Assembly: GCF_004135345.1 (NCBI RefSeq)
Contig: NZ_CP035495.1
Location: 3,596,001-3,660,000, forward strand
Direction: 5' to 3'
DNA length: 64,000 nt
Source: Xylanimonas allomyrinae
GTDB lineage: Bacteria > Actinomycetota > Actinomycetes > Actinomycetales > Cellulomonadaceae
Part shown: in pieces, positions 52,365 to 60,608 of the stretch
Numbering within the stretch: the stretch's first letter is position 1
Layout: each line of letters opens with the position of its first letter
Notes under the pieces: model-generated
What the model saw: the letters and a program-made list of their open reading frames with translations, nothing else
Told to the model about the DNA's origin: nothing
Database searches by the model: none
Position numbers and translations under genes: made by a program

Positions 52365-53123
52365 ATGAAGATCGTCGTGTGCTGCAAAGCCGTGCGCAAC
52401 GAGGCAGACATCAAGGTGGGAGCCGGCGGTTCGCTCGACGCGAGCCGTGCGGCCTGGACCGTGGGGTCCTACGACCTGCACGCGGTCGAGGCCGGGAAGC
52501 GGCTGGTCGAGGCCACGCCGGGTGCCACGCTCGTCGGCCTCATGGCCGGCGGGTCCGAGCTGACGAACGTCAAGCTCAAGAAGGAGGTCGGCTCGCGAGG
52601 TCTCGACGAGCTGGCCGTGATCGTCGACGACGCGCTGGTCGAGGCGGACGCCCTGACCACCGCGCGGGCGCTGGCCTCCGCGATCGGCGCGATGGGCGAC
52701 GTCGACCTCGTGCTGTGCGGCCCGGGCTCGGGTGACGAGTACGCCCAGGCCGTCGGGCCCATGCTCGGGGAGCTGCTCGGGCGTCCGGTCGTCAACGCCG
52801 TGGACGCGGTGGAGCCCGACGGCGCCGGCCTGCGCGTGGAGCGTTCGCTCGCGGGGGCGGTGCAGGTGCTGTCGGTGCCGCTGCCCGCGGTGCTGGCGGT
52901 GACGTCGTCGATCAACACCCCGCGCATCCCGGGGATGAGGGACATCCTCAGCGCCGGGAAGATCCCGCTGACCGAGCTGCCGGCGCCGTCCGCGGCGCCG
53001 GCCCCGGTCACCCGGGTGTCCACGACGGCGGCGCCGCGCGCCGCACGCGCGGGCAAGGTCCTCGAGGGCACGGACGAGGCGACGATCGCCGAGCTCGCCG
53101 CCCTGATCAGGTCGGCACTGTGA
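52365..53123 (+). CDS. fixA: Electron-transfer flavoprotein beta subunit, FixA
   Basis: 252 residues. MKIVVCCKAVRNEADI, YDLHAVEAGKRLVEA, DLVLCGPGSGDEYAQAVGPML and VPLPAVLAVTSSINTPRIPGMRDIL follow E. coli FixA closely. It forms the ETF heterodimer with FixB and would carry electrons to CaiA. The leader upstream (52310-52355) has short repeats of GGCCCGAAGACGA and GAGGAAG as ribosome binding site. The stop overlaps the fixB start region. Confidence 0.93.
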   Translation: MKIVVCCKAVRNEADIKVGAGGSLDASRAAWTVGSYDLHAVEAGKRLVEATPGATLVGLMAGGSELTNVKLKKEVGSRGLDELAVIVDDALVEADALTTARALASAIGAMGDVDLVLCGPGSGDEYAQAVGPMLGELLGRPVVNAVDAVEPDGAGLRVERSLAGAVQVLSVPLPAVLAVTSSINTPRIPGMRDILSAGKIPLTELPAPSAAPAPVTRVSTTAAPRAARAGKVLEGTDEATIAELAALIRSAL

Positions 53124-54058
53124 GCAGCGAAGGGAACGACGTCAGCATGACGAACGAGTTGTGGGTCATCGCCGAGGACAGTGCGGCGCTCGCCACCCTG
53201 TGCGGCGCGGGCCGTGCCCTCGGGCTGCCGGTCAGGGCCGTCGTCCTCGGTGACGTGGAGGACGCCGGCGCGTACGGTGCGCAGGAGGTGCTGCGGTTCG
53301 CCACCCCGGTCTCCGGGCTCGTGGAGGACACGGCGCCGGACGTCGCCGCGCTGCTCGAGGAGCGCCAGGCGCGACTCGTCGCCGCGAGCACGAGCCCCAC
53401 CGGGACGCTCGTCGCGGGCCGGGTCGCCGCCCGCCTCGGCGTCCCGCTGGCCGCCGCGGTCGAGTCGGTCGAGGTCGGTGAGACCCTCACCGTCCGGCGG
53501 CAGGTGCTCGGCGGCATGGCCGTCCGCACCGAGCAGCTTGCCGGGAGCGCGGCCGTGGTCACGATCGGTGCCGGGACGTTCGACCCGGCACCGCGGGGCG
53601 AGGCCGCCGAGGTGGCGGTCGAGACCGTCGCCGCGGCCACGGACAGCGGCATCCGGCTGGTCGACACGCAGGTCCAGCAGGTCGAGTCGGTCAACCTCGC
53701 CGTGGCTCCGCGGGTCGTCTCGGTCGGCCGCGGGTTCGCCGCCCAGGAGGACCTCGCGCTCGCCGAGGCGCTCGCTGCGGCGATCGGGGCCGAGCTGGCA
53801 TGCTCTCGCCCCGTCGCCGAGGGTTCGGGCTGGATGGCGAAGGAGCGCTACGTCGGTGTCACCGGCGCCAAGCTCAAGCCGGACCTGTACATCGCCGTCG
53901 GCATCTCAGGGCAGGTTCAGCACACCTCGGGCGTCGACGGCGCGAAGGTCATCGTGGCGATCAACAAGGACAAGGACGCGCCGATCTTCGCCGACGCGGA
54001 CTTCGGCCTCGTCGCCGACCTGTACGAGGCGCTGCCCCTGCTGACGGCGCAGCTGTGA
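53120..54058 (+). CDS. fixB: Electron-transfer flavoprotein alpha subunit, FixB
   Basis: 312 residues as in E. coli. The C-terminal FAD domain is clear: VVSVGRGFAAQEDLALAEALAAAIGAELACSRPVAEG, YVGVTGAKLKPDLYIAVGISGQVQH and AINKDKDAPIFADADFGLVAD. The frame is open from a GTG at 53120, overlapping fixA by 4 bp; the ATG at 53147 is an alternative. It pairs with FixA. Confidence 0.93.
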   Translation: MSSEGNDVSMTNELWVIAEDSAALATLCGAGRALGLPVRAVVLGDVEDAGAYGAQEVLRFATPVSGLVEDTAPDVAALLEERQARLVAASTSPTGTLVAGRVAARLGVPLAAAVESVEVGETLTVRRQVLGGMAVRTEQLAGSAAVVTIGAGTFDPAPRGEAAEVAVETVAAATDSGIRLVDTQVQQVESVNLAVAPRVVSVGRGFAAQEDLALAEALAAAIGAELACSRPVAEGSGWMAKERYVGVTGAKLKPDLYIAVGISGQVQHTSGVDGAKVIVAINKDKDAPIFADADFGLVADLYEALPLLTAQL

Positions 54059-54074
54059 CGGGTCACGGGCGACG

Positions 54075-55637
54075 ATGATCGACAGTGTGGGGCCGCTGAC
54101 CCTCGCAGACCTGTGGGATCAGCTTGCCCGTGACTGCGGTGACGACCCCTTCCTGACCTTCGAGGGGCAGGAGGGGGTCGTCCACCGGGTCAGCTACGGG
54201 CAGTTCGACGCCGAGACCAACCGGGCGGCGAACATGCTCGCAGCCCACGGCGTCAGGCACGGCGACAACGTCGCTCTGCACCTGCCCAACGGTCCGGAGT
54301 TCCTGGGTGCCCAGTTCGCGCTCGCCAAGCTCGGCGCGGTCGCCGTGCCGATCGCCGCGGAGCTGCAGCGCCGCGAGTGCGAGCACATCGTCGAACGGTG
54401 CCAGGCGCAGGTGGTGGTCGTCGCGGCCGAGTGGGCGCAGTGCTACGCCGACATGCCCGGGGTCCGCCTGCTCGTGATCGTGGGCGAGCACGCCGGCGAC
54501 CCGGTGCCGGGCGTCGAGCGGATCGTCTCGCTCGCCGACCGGCGGTCCCACCCGCCCGTGCTGGCCACGTCTCCGGACGTCGCCAGCGACGACGTCGCGA
54601 TGATCCTGTTCACCTCGGGGAGCACGGCGGCGCCCAAGGGCGTCATGATCACGCACGCCAACTGCATCTACGCCGGCTGGTACGGCAACTGGCAGGCGGG
54701 CATGACCCGCCAGGACCGGATGCTGACACCGATGCCGATGGCGCACTCGAACTTCCAGCTCGCCGCGCTGATGCCCGTCCTGACCGCCGGGTGCGAGCTG
54801 GTCATCGAGGCCCGCTACAGCGCCCGGCGCTTCTGGGGTCAGGTGCGGCGCCACCGTGCGACGCTCGTCCAGGCGGTCGCCATGATGGTCCGCACCCTGC
54901 TGCTCCAGCCGCCCGCCGACGACGCCGACAACGTCGTCCGGCACGTCATGTACTACCTCCCGCTGGACGCGCAGGCCAAGGACGAGTTCGAGGCCCGGTT
55001 CGGGGTGCGCCTGCTCAACTCCTACGGGTCGACGGAGTCGATCTGCTGGGTGGTCACCGACTTCCCGTTCGGGCCACGGCGGTGGCCGTCGCCCGGCCGG
55101 GTCGGGCTGGGCTACCAGGCGAAGGTCGTCGACGACGACGGAGCCGACCTGCCGCCGGGCGCGACCGGAGAGCTCCTCGTCCGGGGGGTGCCGGGGCGGA
55201 CCCTCATGAAGGGTTACTACCGTGACCCGGAGGCCACCGCGCGGGCGCTCGACTCCGACGGATGGCTGCACACGGGCGACCGCTGCTTCTTCGACGCCGA
55301 CGGGTACCTCTTCTTCGTGGGGCGTCACCAGGACCTCATCAAGCGCTCCGGGGAGAACATCTCCGCGCTCGAGGTCGAGGCCGTCCTCCTCGAGCACCCG
55401 GACGTCGCGCAGGCCGCCGTCATCGGCGTGCCCGAGCCGATCCGGGGTGAAGCGGTGCGCGCGTTCCTCGTCGCGCACGAGGGCCACGCCCTCGACGTCG
55501 AGCAGGTGCTCGCGTTCGCCCGCACGCGCCTTGCGCAGTTCAAGGTGCCGACCGACGTCGTGCTCGCCGACAGCCTCCCGCAGACCTCCACAGGAAAGAC
55601 CGCCAAACACTTGCTCGACCGCGCACCGATGCGCTGA
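54075..55637 (+). CDS. caiC: CaiC-like betaine/carnitine-CoA ligase
   Basis: 520 residues of the AMP-forming acyl-CoA synthetase family. ILFTSGSTAAPKGVMITHAN is the P-loop-like motif; ARRFWGQVRRHRATLVQAVAMMVRTLLLQPP resembles CaiC; LLNSYGSTESICWVV, DGWLHTGDRCFFDADGYLFFVGR and KRSGENISALEVEAVL follow, with the catalytic Lys in QTSTGKTAKHLL. E. coli CaiC activates carnitine and crotonobetaine. It is 17 bp downstream of fixB. Confidence 0.88.
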   Translation: MIDSVGPLTLADLWDQLARDCGDDPFLTFEGQEGVVHRVSYGQFDAETNRAANMLAAHGVRHGDNVALHLPNGPEFLGAQFALAKLGAVAVPIAAELQRRECEHIVERCQAQVVVVAAEWAQCYADMPGVRLLVIVGEHAGDPVPGVERIVSLADRRSHPPVLATSPDVASDDVAMILFTSGSTAAPKGVMITHANCIYAGWYGNWQAGMTRQDRMLTPMPMAHSNFQLAALMPVLTAGCELVIEARYSARRFWGQVRRHRATLVQAVAMMVRTLLLQPPADDADNVVRHVMYYLPLDAQAKDEFEARFGVRLLNSYGSTESICWVVTDFPFGPRRWPSPGRVGLGYQAKVVDDDGADLPPGATGELLVRGVPGRTLMKGYYRDPEATARALDSDGWLHTGDRCFFDADGYLFFVGRHQDLIKRSGENISALEVEAVLLEHPDVAQAAVIGVPEPIRGEAVRAFLVAHEGHALDVEQVLAFARTRLAQFKVPTDVVLADSLPQTSTGKTAKHLLDRAPMR

Positions 55638-55673
55638 GACCGCACGAAGACCCTTCACGACAAGGAGACGACG

Positions 55674-56540
55674 ATGAACATCAAGACGGAGATGGTGGGC
55701 CAGACCTTCGGGCCGTTCGTCCGGGAGTACACCTTCCGGGACCTGGAGCTCTTCGCGCTCGGCTCGGGCGCGGCGATCGACGGCCGGACCGGGCTGGAGT
55801 ACGTCGACGAGAAGGACCCGGGCAAGCCTCAGCTCAAGGTCCTGCCGACCATCGCGGCGATGCCGATCGTGGACCAGGTCGTCACCAAGACGATCGACTA
55901 CGGCTACAACTACGCGGGCTCGCTGCACTGGAGCTTCGACATCAAGTTCCACGGCCGCCCGATCCCGCAGGACGGCTCGTTCGTCACGAAGGTGCGGCTC
56001 GAAGGGCTGTACGACCGTGGCGCGGGCAAGGGCCTGCTCGCCCAGCACGTGGGCGACACCTACGACGCCGACGGCAACCTGCTGTTCACGAACGAGTCGT
56101 GGGACTGCCTGATCTACGACGGCGGCTGGGGCGGCCCTGCCGCGCCCAAGGACGTCGTCGAGATGCCCGACCGCGCCCCGGACTTCGAGGCCGAGGAGCG
56201 CGTGCCGTTCAACCAGGCTCTGATCTACCGCCTGTCGGGCGACTGGCACCCGCAGCACATCGACTGGGACTACGCGGCCGAGAACGGTCAGCGGCGCCCC
56301 ATCCTGCACGCGGTGAGCACGGCCGGGTACGCCTGCCGCGCGTTCGTCGACGCCTTCGTCCCCGGTGAGCCGGAGCGGATCACGCGGTTCAAGACCCGCA
56401 TCACGTCGCCGGTGCTGCCGGGCGCGACGCTGGTCACCCAGTTCTGGCGGATGGACGACACGCGCGTCCACTTCCGTGTCATCGACGCCTTCGCACCCGC
56501 CAAGCCGTACCTCAACTGGGGCGTCATCGAATGGGCGTGA
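55674..56540 (+). CDS. Hydratase-2 / MaoC-type enoyl-CoA hydratase in the CaiD position
   Basis: 288 residues, a double hot-dog protein. GPFVREYTFRDLELFALGSGA and the catalytic stretch YRLSGDWHPQHIDWDYAA match the hydratase-2 signature; the catalytic Asp and His are kept, while the usual Asn before Pro is His. PILHAVSTAGYACRAFVDAF and VLPGATLVTQFWR also fit. It lies between caiC and fixC, where a crotonase-fold CaiD would be expected, and no crotonase is in the window. Hydration of crotonobetainyl-CoA is the inferred role. AAGGAGACGACG precedes the ATG. Confidence 0.82.
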   Translation: MNIKTEMVGQTFGPFVREYTFRDLELFALGSGAAIDGRTGLEYVDEKDPGKPQLKVLPTIAAMPIVDQVVTKTIDYGYNYAGSLHWSFDIKFHGRPIPQDGSFVTKVRLEGLYDRGAGKGLLAQHVGDTYDADGNLLFTNESWDCLIYDGGWGGPAAPKDVVEMPDRAPDFEAEERVPFNQALIYRLSGDWHPQHIDWDYAAENGQRRPILHAVSTAGYACRAFVDAFVPGEPERITRFKTRITSPVLPGATLVTQFWRMDDTRVHFRVIDAFAPAKPYLNWGVIEWA

Positions 56541-56588
56541 CCACGCCGAGGTCGCCCCGTCCCCGCACCGAGAGGACCAAGGACGAAC

Positions 56589-57877
56589 ATGCCGGACTTT
56601 GACGCCATCGTCGTCGGCTCAGGGTGTGCCGGTCCGATGGCGGCGCATGCGCTCGCCTCGGCCGGCAAGTCCGTCGCCGTCGTCGAACGCGGTGACCAGC
56701 CCGGGGCCAAGAACGTCACGGGGGCAGGCTCTACGCCCACTCGCTCGCCGCGGCGTTCCCCGACTACGCGACCGAGGCGCCGCTCGAACGCAAGATCACG
56801 CACGAGAAGGTCTCGTTCATGACCGACGACTCCAGCTTCACGGTCGACTTCACGTCGCCGGGTCTGGGTGTCGAGGGATCCGACTCGTACTCGGTGCTGC
56901 GTGCCGAGCTCGACCCGTGGCTGGCGTCGAAGGCCGAGGATGCCGGTGCTGACTACATCACCGGCATCCCGGTCGACGAGCTGCTCACCGACGGGGCGCG
57001 CGTGACCGGCGTCAGGGCCGGCGACGACGAGCTGACCGCCGACGTCGTCATCCTGTGCGACGGCGTCAACTCGCTCCTGATCGAGCAGGCCGGTCTGGGG
57101 GCGACGCCGTCGCCCCACCAGGTCGCCGTCGGCGTCCGGCAGACCTTCGAGCTGCCGGCGCGGGTCATCGAGGACCGGTTCCACCTCGCCGAGGGCGAGG
57201 GCGCCGCGTGGTTGTTCGTGGGCGCGCCCACGGGTGGGCGCGTCGGCGGCGGGTTCCTGTACACCAACAAGGACACGGTCTCGGTGGGGCTCGTGGCGAC
57301 GGTCTCGGACCTGACACGGTCGCGGACCCCGCTGACGCAGCTCACCGAGGACTTCCTGCGGCATCCCGTCCTGGGACCCGTGCTCCGGGACGCCAAGCCG
57401 GTCGAGTACTCGGCGCACCTCGTCCCGGAGGGCGGCATGGACTCGATGCCGCGGCTCGCGGGCGACGGCGTCCTGGTCGCGGGCGACGCGGCCATGATGT
57501 GCCTCAACCTCGGGTACTCGGTGCGTGGCATGGACCTGGCCATCGCGGCGGGACGGATCGCCGGCGAGCAGGCGGCGCGGGCGCTCGACGCGGGCGACAC
57601 GAGCGCCGTCGGCCTGGCGGGGTACGAGGCGGCGCTGCGGGACAGCTTCGTGCTCAAGGACATGAGCGCGATGCGCGCGTTCCCTCACTTCATGGAGAGC
57701 ACGCCGCGCATCTTCAGCGCCTACCCCGCGATGGTGCGCGACATCTGCCTGTCGACGTTCGTCGTCGACGGCACGCCGGTCGAGCCTCTGCGACGGCGCG
57801 TCATGCGCCCGGTCAAGCAGGCAGGCGGGCTGTGGGCGCTGGCGAAGGACGGACTGCGAGGAATGAGGGCACTGTGA
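56589..57877 (+). CDS. fixC: FixC flavoprotein (ETF:quinone oxidoreductase-like; one frame break)
   Basis: About 429 residues, as in E. coli. The FAD loop IVVGSGCAGPMAAHALASAG is at the N-terminus; FHLAEGEGAAWLFVGAPTGG, LVAGDAAMMCLNLGYSVRGMDLAIAAG and YPAMVRDICLSTF follow. A G5 run (56720-56724) lacks one base; the repaired join is KNVTGGRLYAHSLAAAFPDYATEAPLERKI. With FixX it links the FixAB flavoprotein to the quinone pool or ferredoxin. Confidence 0.92.
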
Positions 57878-58187
57878 CGGATCACGAGACCACCCCCGGG
57901 GCGGACCGGCAGCCGGTCGACGTCGACGCGAAGCTCGCGCTCGACCGGTTCGAGCTCGACGAGGGCTACGCGCACGTCGTGGTCGGCGACGACGCGGACG
58001 ATGCCGTCTTCGACCACCTGGTCACCCTCTGCCCGGCGGGCCTGTACAAGCGAGGCCCTGCCGGCGAGCGGCTCTTCGACCACGCGGGCTGCCTCGAGTG
58101 CGGCACGTGCCGGATCGAGGGGGCACCGTGACGCTGTCGCGGTGGACGTTCCCGCGCGCCGGGCACGGCGTCAGCTACCGGTACTGA
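57874..58187 (+). CDS. fixX: FixX ferredoxin-like protein (one frame break)
   Basis: About 104 residues. VDVDAKLALDRFELDEGYAHVVV, CPAGLYKRG and GCLECGTCRIEG give the 4Fe-4S ligands of FixX. The frame stops at 58131, but one G added to the G5 run at 58119-58123 extends it through TVTLSRWTFPRAGHGVSYRY to 58187, matching the usual C-terminus (E. coli ends PRGTFGVEFRYG). The GTG start overlaps the fixC stop. Confidence 0.88.
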
Positions 58188-58199
58188 TCGGACCGCGCC

Positions 58200-58873
58200 A
58201 TGATCGATCAGGGTTCCACCCTGTGCGCGGACCTGCCGGGCGCCACGCTGCGTTCCGTGGTCGTCTCGCCCGAGTGGTCGAACAACGTCTATGTGCTGAC
58301 GTCGAAGACCTCGGGGGAGCAGATCATCGTGGACGCGGCCGACGAGCCGTCGAAGATCCTCGACCTGCTGCAGGTCGCGGCGGCCGACTCACCTGAGCCG
58401 GCCGCCGTGCGCGCCATCGTGACCACGCACCAGCACGACGACCACATCGGCGCGCTGGCGGCGATGGTGCACCACACCGGTGCCCGCACGTACGCGGGCA
58501 CCGACGACGCCGCGGCCGTCACCGAGCAGACCGGCGTGCCGATCGACCGGGCCGTCGCCGACGGCGACACCATCGACGTCGCCGGGCTCTCGCTCGGGGT
58601 GGTCGCGGTGCGCGGGCACACGCCGGGGTCGATCGTGCTGGTGCTCGACGACCCGCACGGGCCGACGCACCTGCTCGTCGGCGACGACCTGTTCCCGGGG
58701 GTATCGGCCGGACCGAGACCCCCGAGGACTTCGCGGCGCTGCTGTCGGACATCGAGCACCGGCTCATGCGCCGGTTCGCGGACGACTCCGTCGTCTGGCC
58801 GGGCCACGGACGGCCGACCACCCTTGGGGCCGAGCGGCCTCACCTGGCGGCATGGCGTGCGCGTGGCTGGTGA
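58200..58873 (+). CDS. Metallo-beta-lactamase-fold hydrolase (one frame break)
   Basis: About 224 residues. The metal motif TTHQHDDHIGA, the His in RGHTPGSIVLVLDD, the Asp in LLVGDDLFPG and the late VVWPGHGRPTTLG all belong to a glyoxalase-II-like MBL fold. The frame is lost in a G5 run (58697-58701); adding one G gives GGIGRTETPEDFAALL and a stop at 58871-58873, 1 bp before the MFS ATG. E. coli cai operons have no such gene. A thioesterase or lactonase role in the pathway is a guess. Confidence 0.82.
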
Positions 58874-58874
58874 C

Positions 58875-60269
58875 ATGACCTGGCGGGACCTGACGCGGGC
58901 GCGGCGGTGGGGGCTGCTGATGCTGGTCTCGGCCGGCAGCTCGATCATCTTCTACATCCCGAGCCTGCGGCGGGTCTTCCCCGACCAGATGATGGATGCG
59001 CTGGGCCTGAACAACGAGCAGGTCGGCATCCTGATGGCCGCCTACGGCATCACCTCGATGATCTGCTACGTGCCGTCGGGCATCCTGGCGGACAAGGTGC
59101 GGATGCGGACGCTGAGCTGGGTCGGCTACATCGCGACCGCCGTGCTGCTGTACGTGTACGCGCTGCTGCCCTCGTTCGGCGTGCTGATGGTCCTGATGAT
59201 CGGCCTCGGCGTGACCACGATCCTGATCTGGTGGGGCACGCGCCTGAAGCTGGTGCGGCTGCTGTTCGACGAGTCGGAGTACCCGAGCCGCATCGGGTGG
59301 TCGTACCTGTTCTTCGCGCTGGGCGGCCTGCTGGTCGGCAACGTGATCGCGACGCTGCTGCTCAACCACACCGGGACCGACACCGCAGGTCACCAGGCGT
59401 TCTTGCGGTACCTGCTGCTGAGCGTGGCCACGATCATCCTGGTGATGGGCGTGCTGGCGTTCCTGTTCATCCCGCGGTTCGACAACGAGTTCGACCCGAA
59501 CGCCAAGCGTCTGTCGCTCTCGGAGTTCGTCGCCGCGCTGAAGAACCCGGCCGTCGTGTGGGCGTCCCTGACGATGCTCTTCTCGTACTTCGCCTACACG
59601 TCGATCACGTACACGACGCAGTGGCTGCAGATCGGTGCGATCGGGGTGGGCGCGGTCATGATCGCGAACATCGGCAACGTGCGCTCGTACGGGATGGGTG
59701 TGTTCTCCGGTCCGATCGCGGGTGCGATCACCAAGCGGGTCGGGTCGACGTCGAAGGTCGTCATGGGTGGCTTCGCGCTGGCCGTGGTGGGGCTGCTGAC
59801 CTTCGTGCTCCTGCCGTGGAACACGTCGATGGCGGTGCCGTTCATCGTGCTGACGCTCGCGCTCGGGTTCGTGTGCACGGGTGTGTTCTACGTGACGACG
59901 GGGCAGCTGACCGAGGCGCGGGTGCCGACGCAGACGTTCGGTGCGGCGGCGGGCATCGTGTCGCTGGTCGGGTTCTTGCCCGACACGTTCCGTGACATCT
60001 GGTTCGGCCGGATGATCGACCAGGCCAACCTGGCCGACGGCGGGAACACCGGGGACGCGTTCCGCACCATCTGGTGGATCGTGATCGCCGCCTGTGTCCT
60101 GGGCGCCTTCTGCGCCTTCATGATGCTGCGCGTCTGCGCGCGGACGGGTCTACCGCACCGGGTCGAGGACGACGTCGACGGTCGCGCCGTCGGCGATGCC
60201 TTCGGCGTGCCGCACAGCCCGCTTGACCGGCAGCACGTAGCCGCGCTGCTCGTCGCTCGGGAAGACTGA
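58875..60269 (+). CDS. MFS transporter, copy 2, with an atypical C-terminal tail
   Basis: 464 residues. MTWRDLTRARRWGLLMLVSAG aligns with copy 1. The two genes are identical over 59058-59576 and 59596-60122. After FCAFMMLRVC the copy 1 tail is replaced by about 45 residues read antisense through the DUF1905 gene (60150-60443), so the natural 3' end was probably lost at a duplication junction. The start is tightly coupled to the MBL gene. It is likely the uptake or exchange carrier of the cai-type pathway. Confidence 0.82.
   Translation: MTWRDLTRARRWGLLMLVSAGSSIIFYIPSLRRVFPDQMMDALGLNNEQVGILMAAYGITSMICYVPSGILADKVRMRTLSWVGYIATAVLLYVYALLPSFGVLMVLMIGLGVTTILIWWGTRLKLVRLLFDESEYPSRIGWSYLFFALGGLLVGNVIATLLLNHTGTDTAGHQAFLRYLLLSVATIILVMGVLAFLFIPRFDNEFDPNAKRLSLSEFVAALKNPAVVWASLTMLFSYFAYTSITYTTQWLQIGAIGVGAVMIANIGNVRSYGMGVFSGPIAGAITKRVGSTSKVVMGGFALAVVGLLTFVLLPWNTSMAVPFIVLTLALGFVCTGVFYVTTGQLTEARVPTQTFGAAAGIVSLVGFLPDTFRDIWFGRMIDQANLADGGNTGDAFRTIWWIVIAACVLGAFCAFMMLRVCARTGLPHRVEDDVDGRAVGDAFGVPHSPLDRQHVAALLVARED
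58904..60122 (+). repeat. Direct repeat of MFS copy 1 (48493-49711)
   Basis: With an offset of exactly 10,411 bp throughout, the segment matches MFS copy 1. Differences are confined to three short clusters: about 48551-48561, 48593-48646 and 49166-49184. The long identical stretches point to recent duplication or ongoing gene conversion. Confidence 0.93.
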
Positions 60270-60443
60270 TGTCGACCACGTGGTCGCGCCGATCGTGACC
60301 ACGACCTTGATCGAGCCGAAACCGCGCGGCGGCAACGGTAGCTCGGCGAGCTCGTCCGACAGGTCCGGGGGGACGGTGACGAACCACCACGCGTCGGTGC
60401 GCGCCCGCCACTGCCACAGCGGTGCAGCGAACCGGAAGGCCAT
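60150..60443 (-). CDS. DUF1905 protein
   Basis: 97 residues. FRFAAPLWQWRARTDAWWFVTVP, FGSIKVVVTIGATTWSTSVFP and GYVLPVKRAVRHAEGIADG fit the small beta-barrel DUF1905 family, function unknown. The ATG at 60443 is used. It is convergent with MFS copy 2, whose tail overlaps nearly half of it in antisense. Confidence 0.85.
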   Translation of the reverse strand: MAFRFAAPLWQWRARTDAWWFVTVPPDLSDELAELPLPPRGFGSIKVVVTIGATTWSTSVFPSDEQRGYVLPVKRAVRHAEGIADGATVDVVLDPVR

Positions 60444-60608
60444 GACCCGAGCGTAGACGCCCGGTCGGTACCGTGTCCGGGGGTTCGGGTGCTGCTGCCG
60501 GCGTGGCATGCGCCCCATGCCCCGGGGCGGCCCGGAGTTCGGCGGCGGACAGGCCGAACGACGGAGCTCGCCGGACGAAGGAGTCTGCCGAACAAGGGAG
60601 CTGGTGGC

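Noticed and set aside
58119-58187. FixX truncated at 58131
   Set aside because: The next frame encodes the expected FixX C-terminus, so a missing G is more likely than real truncation.
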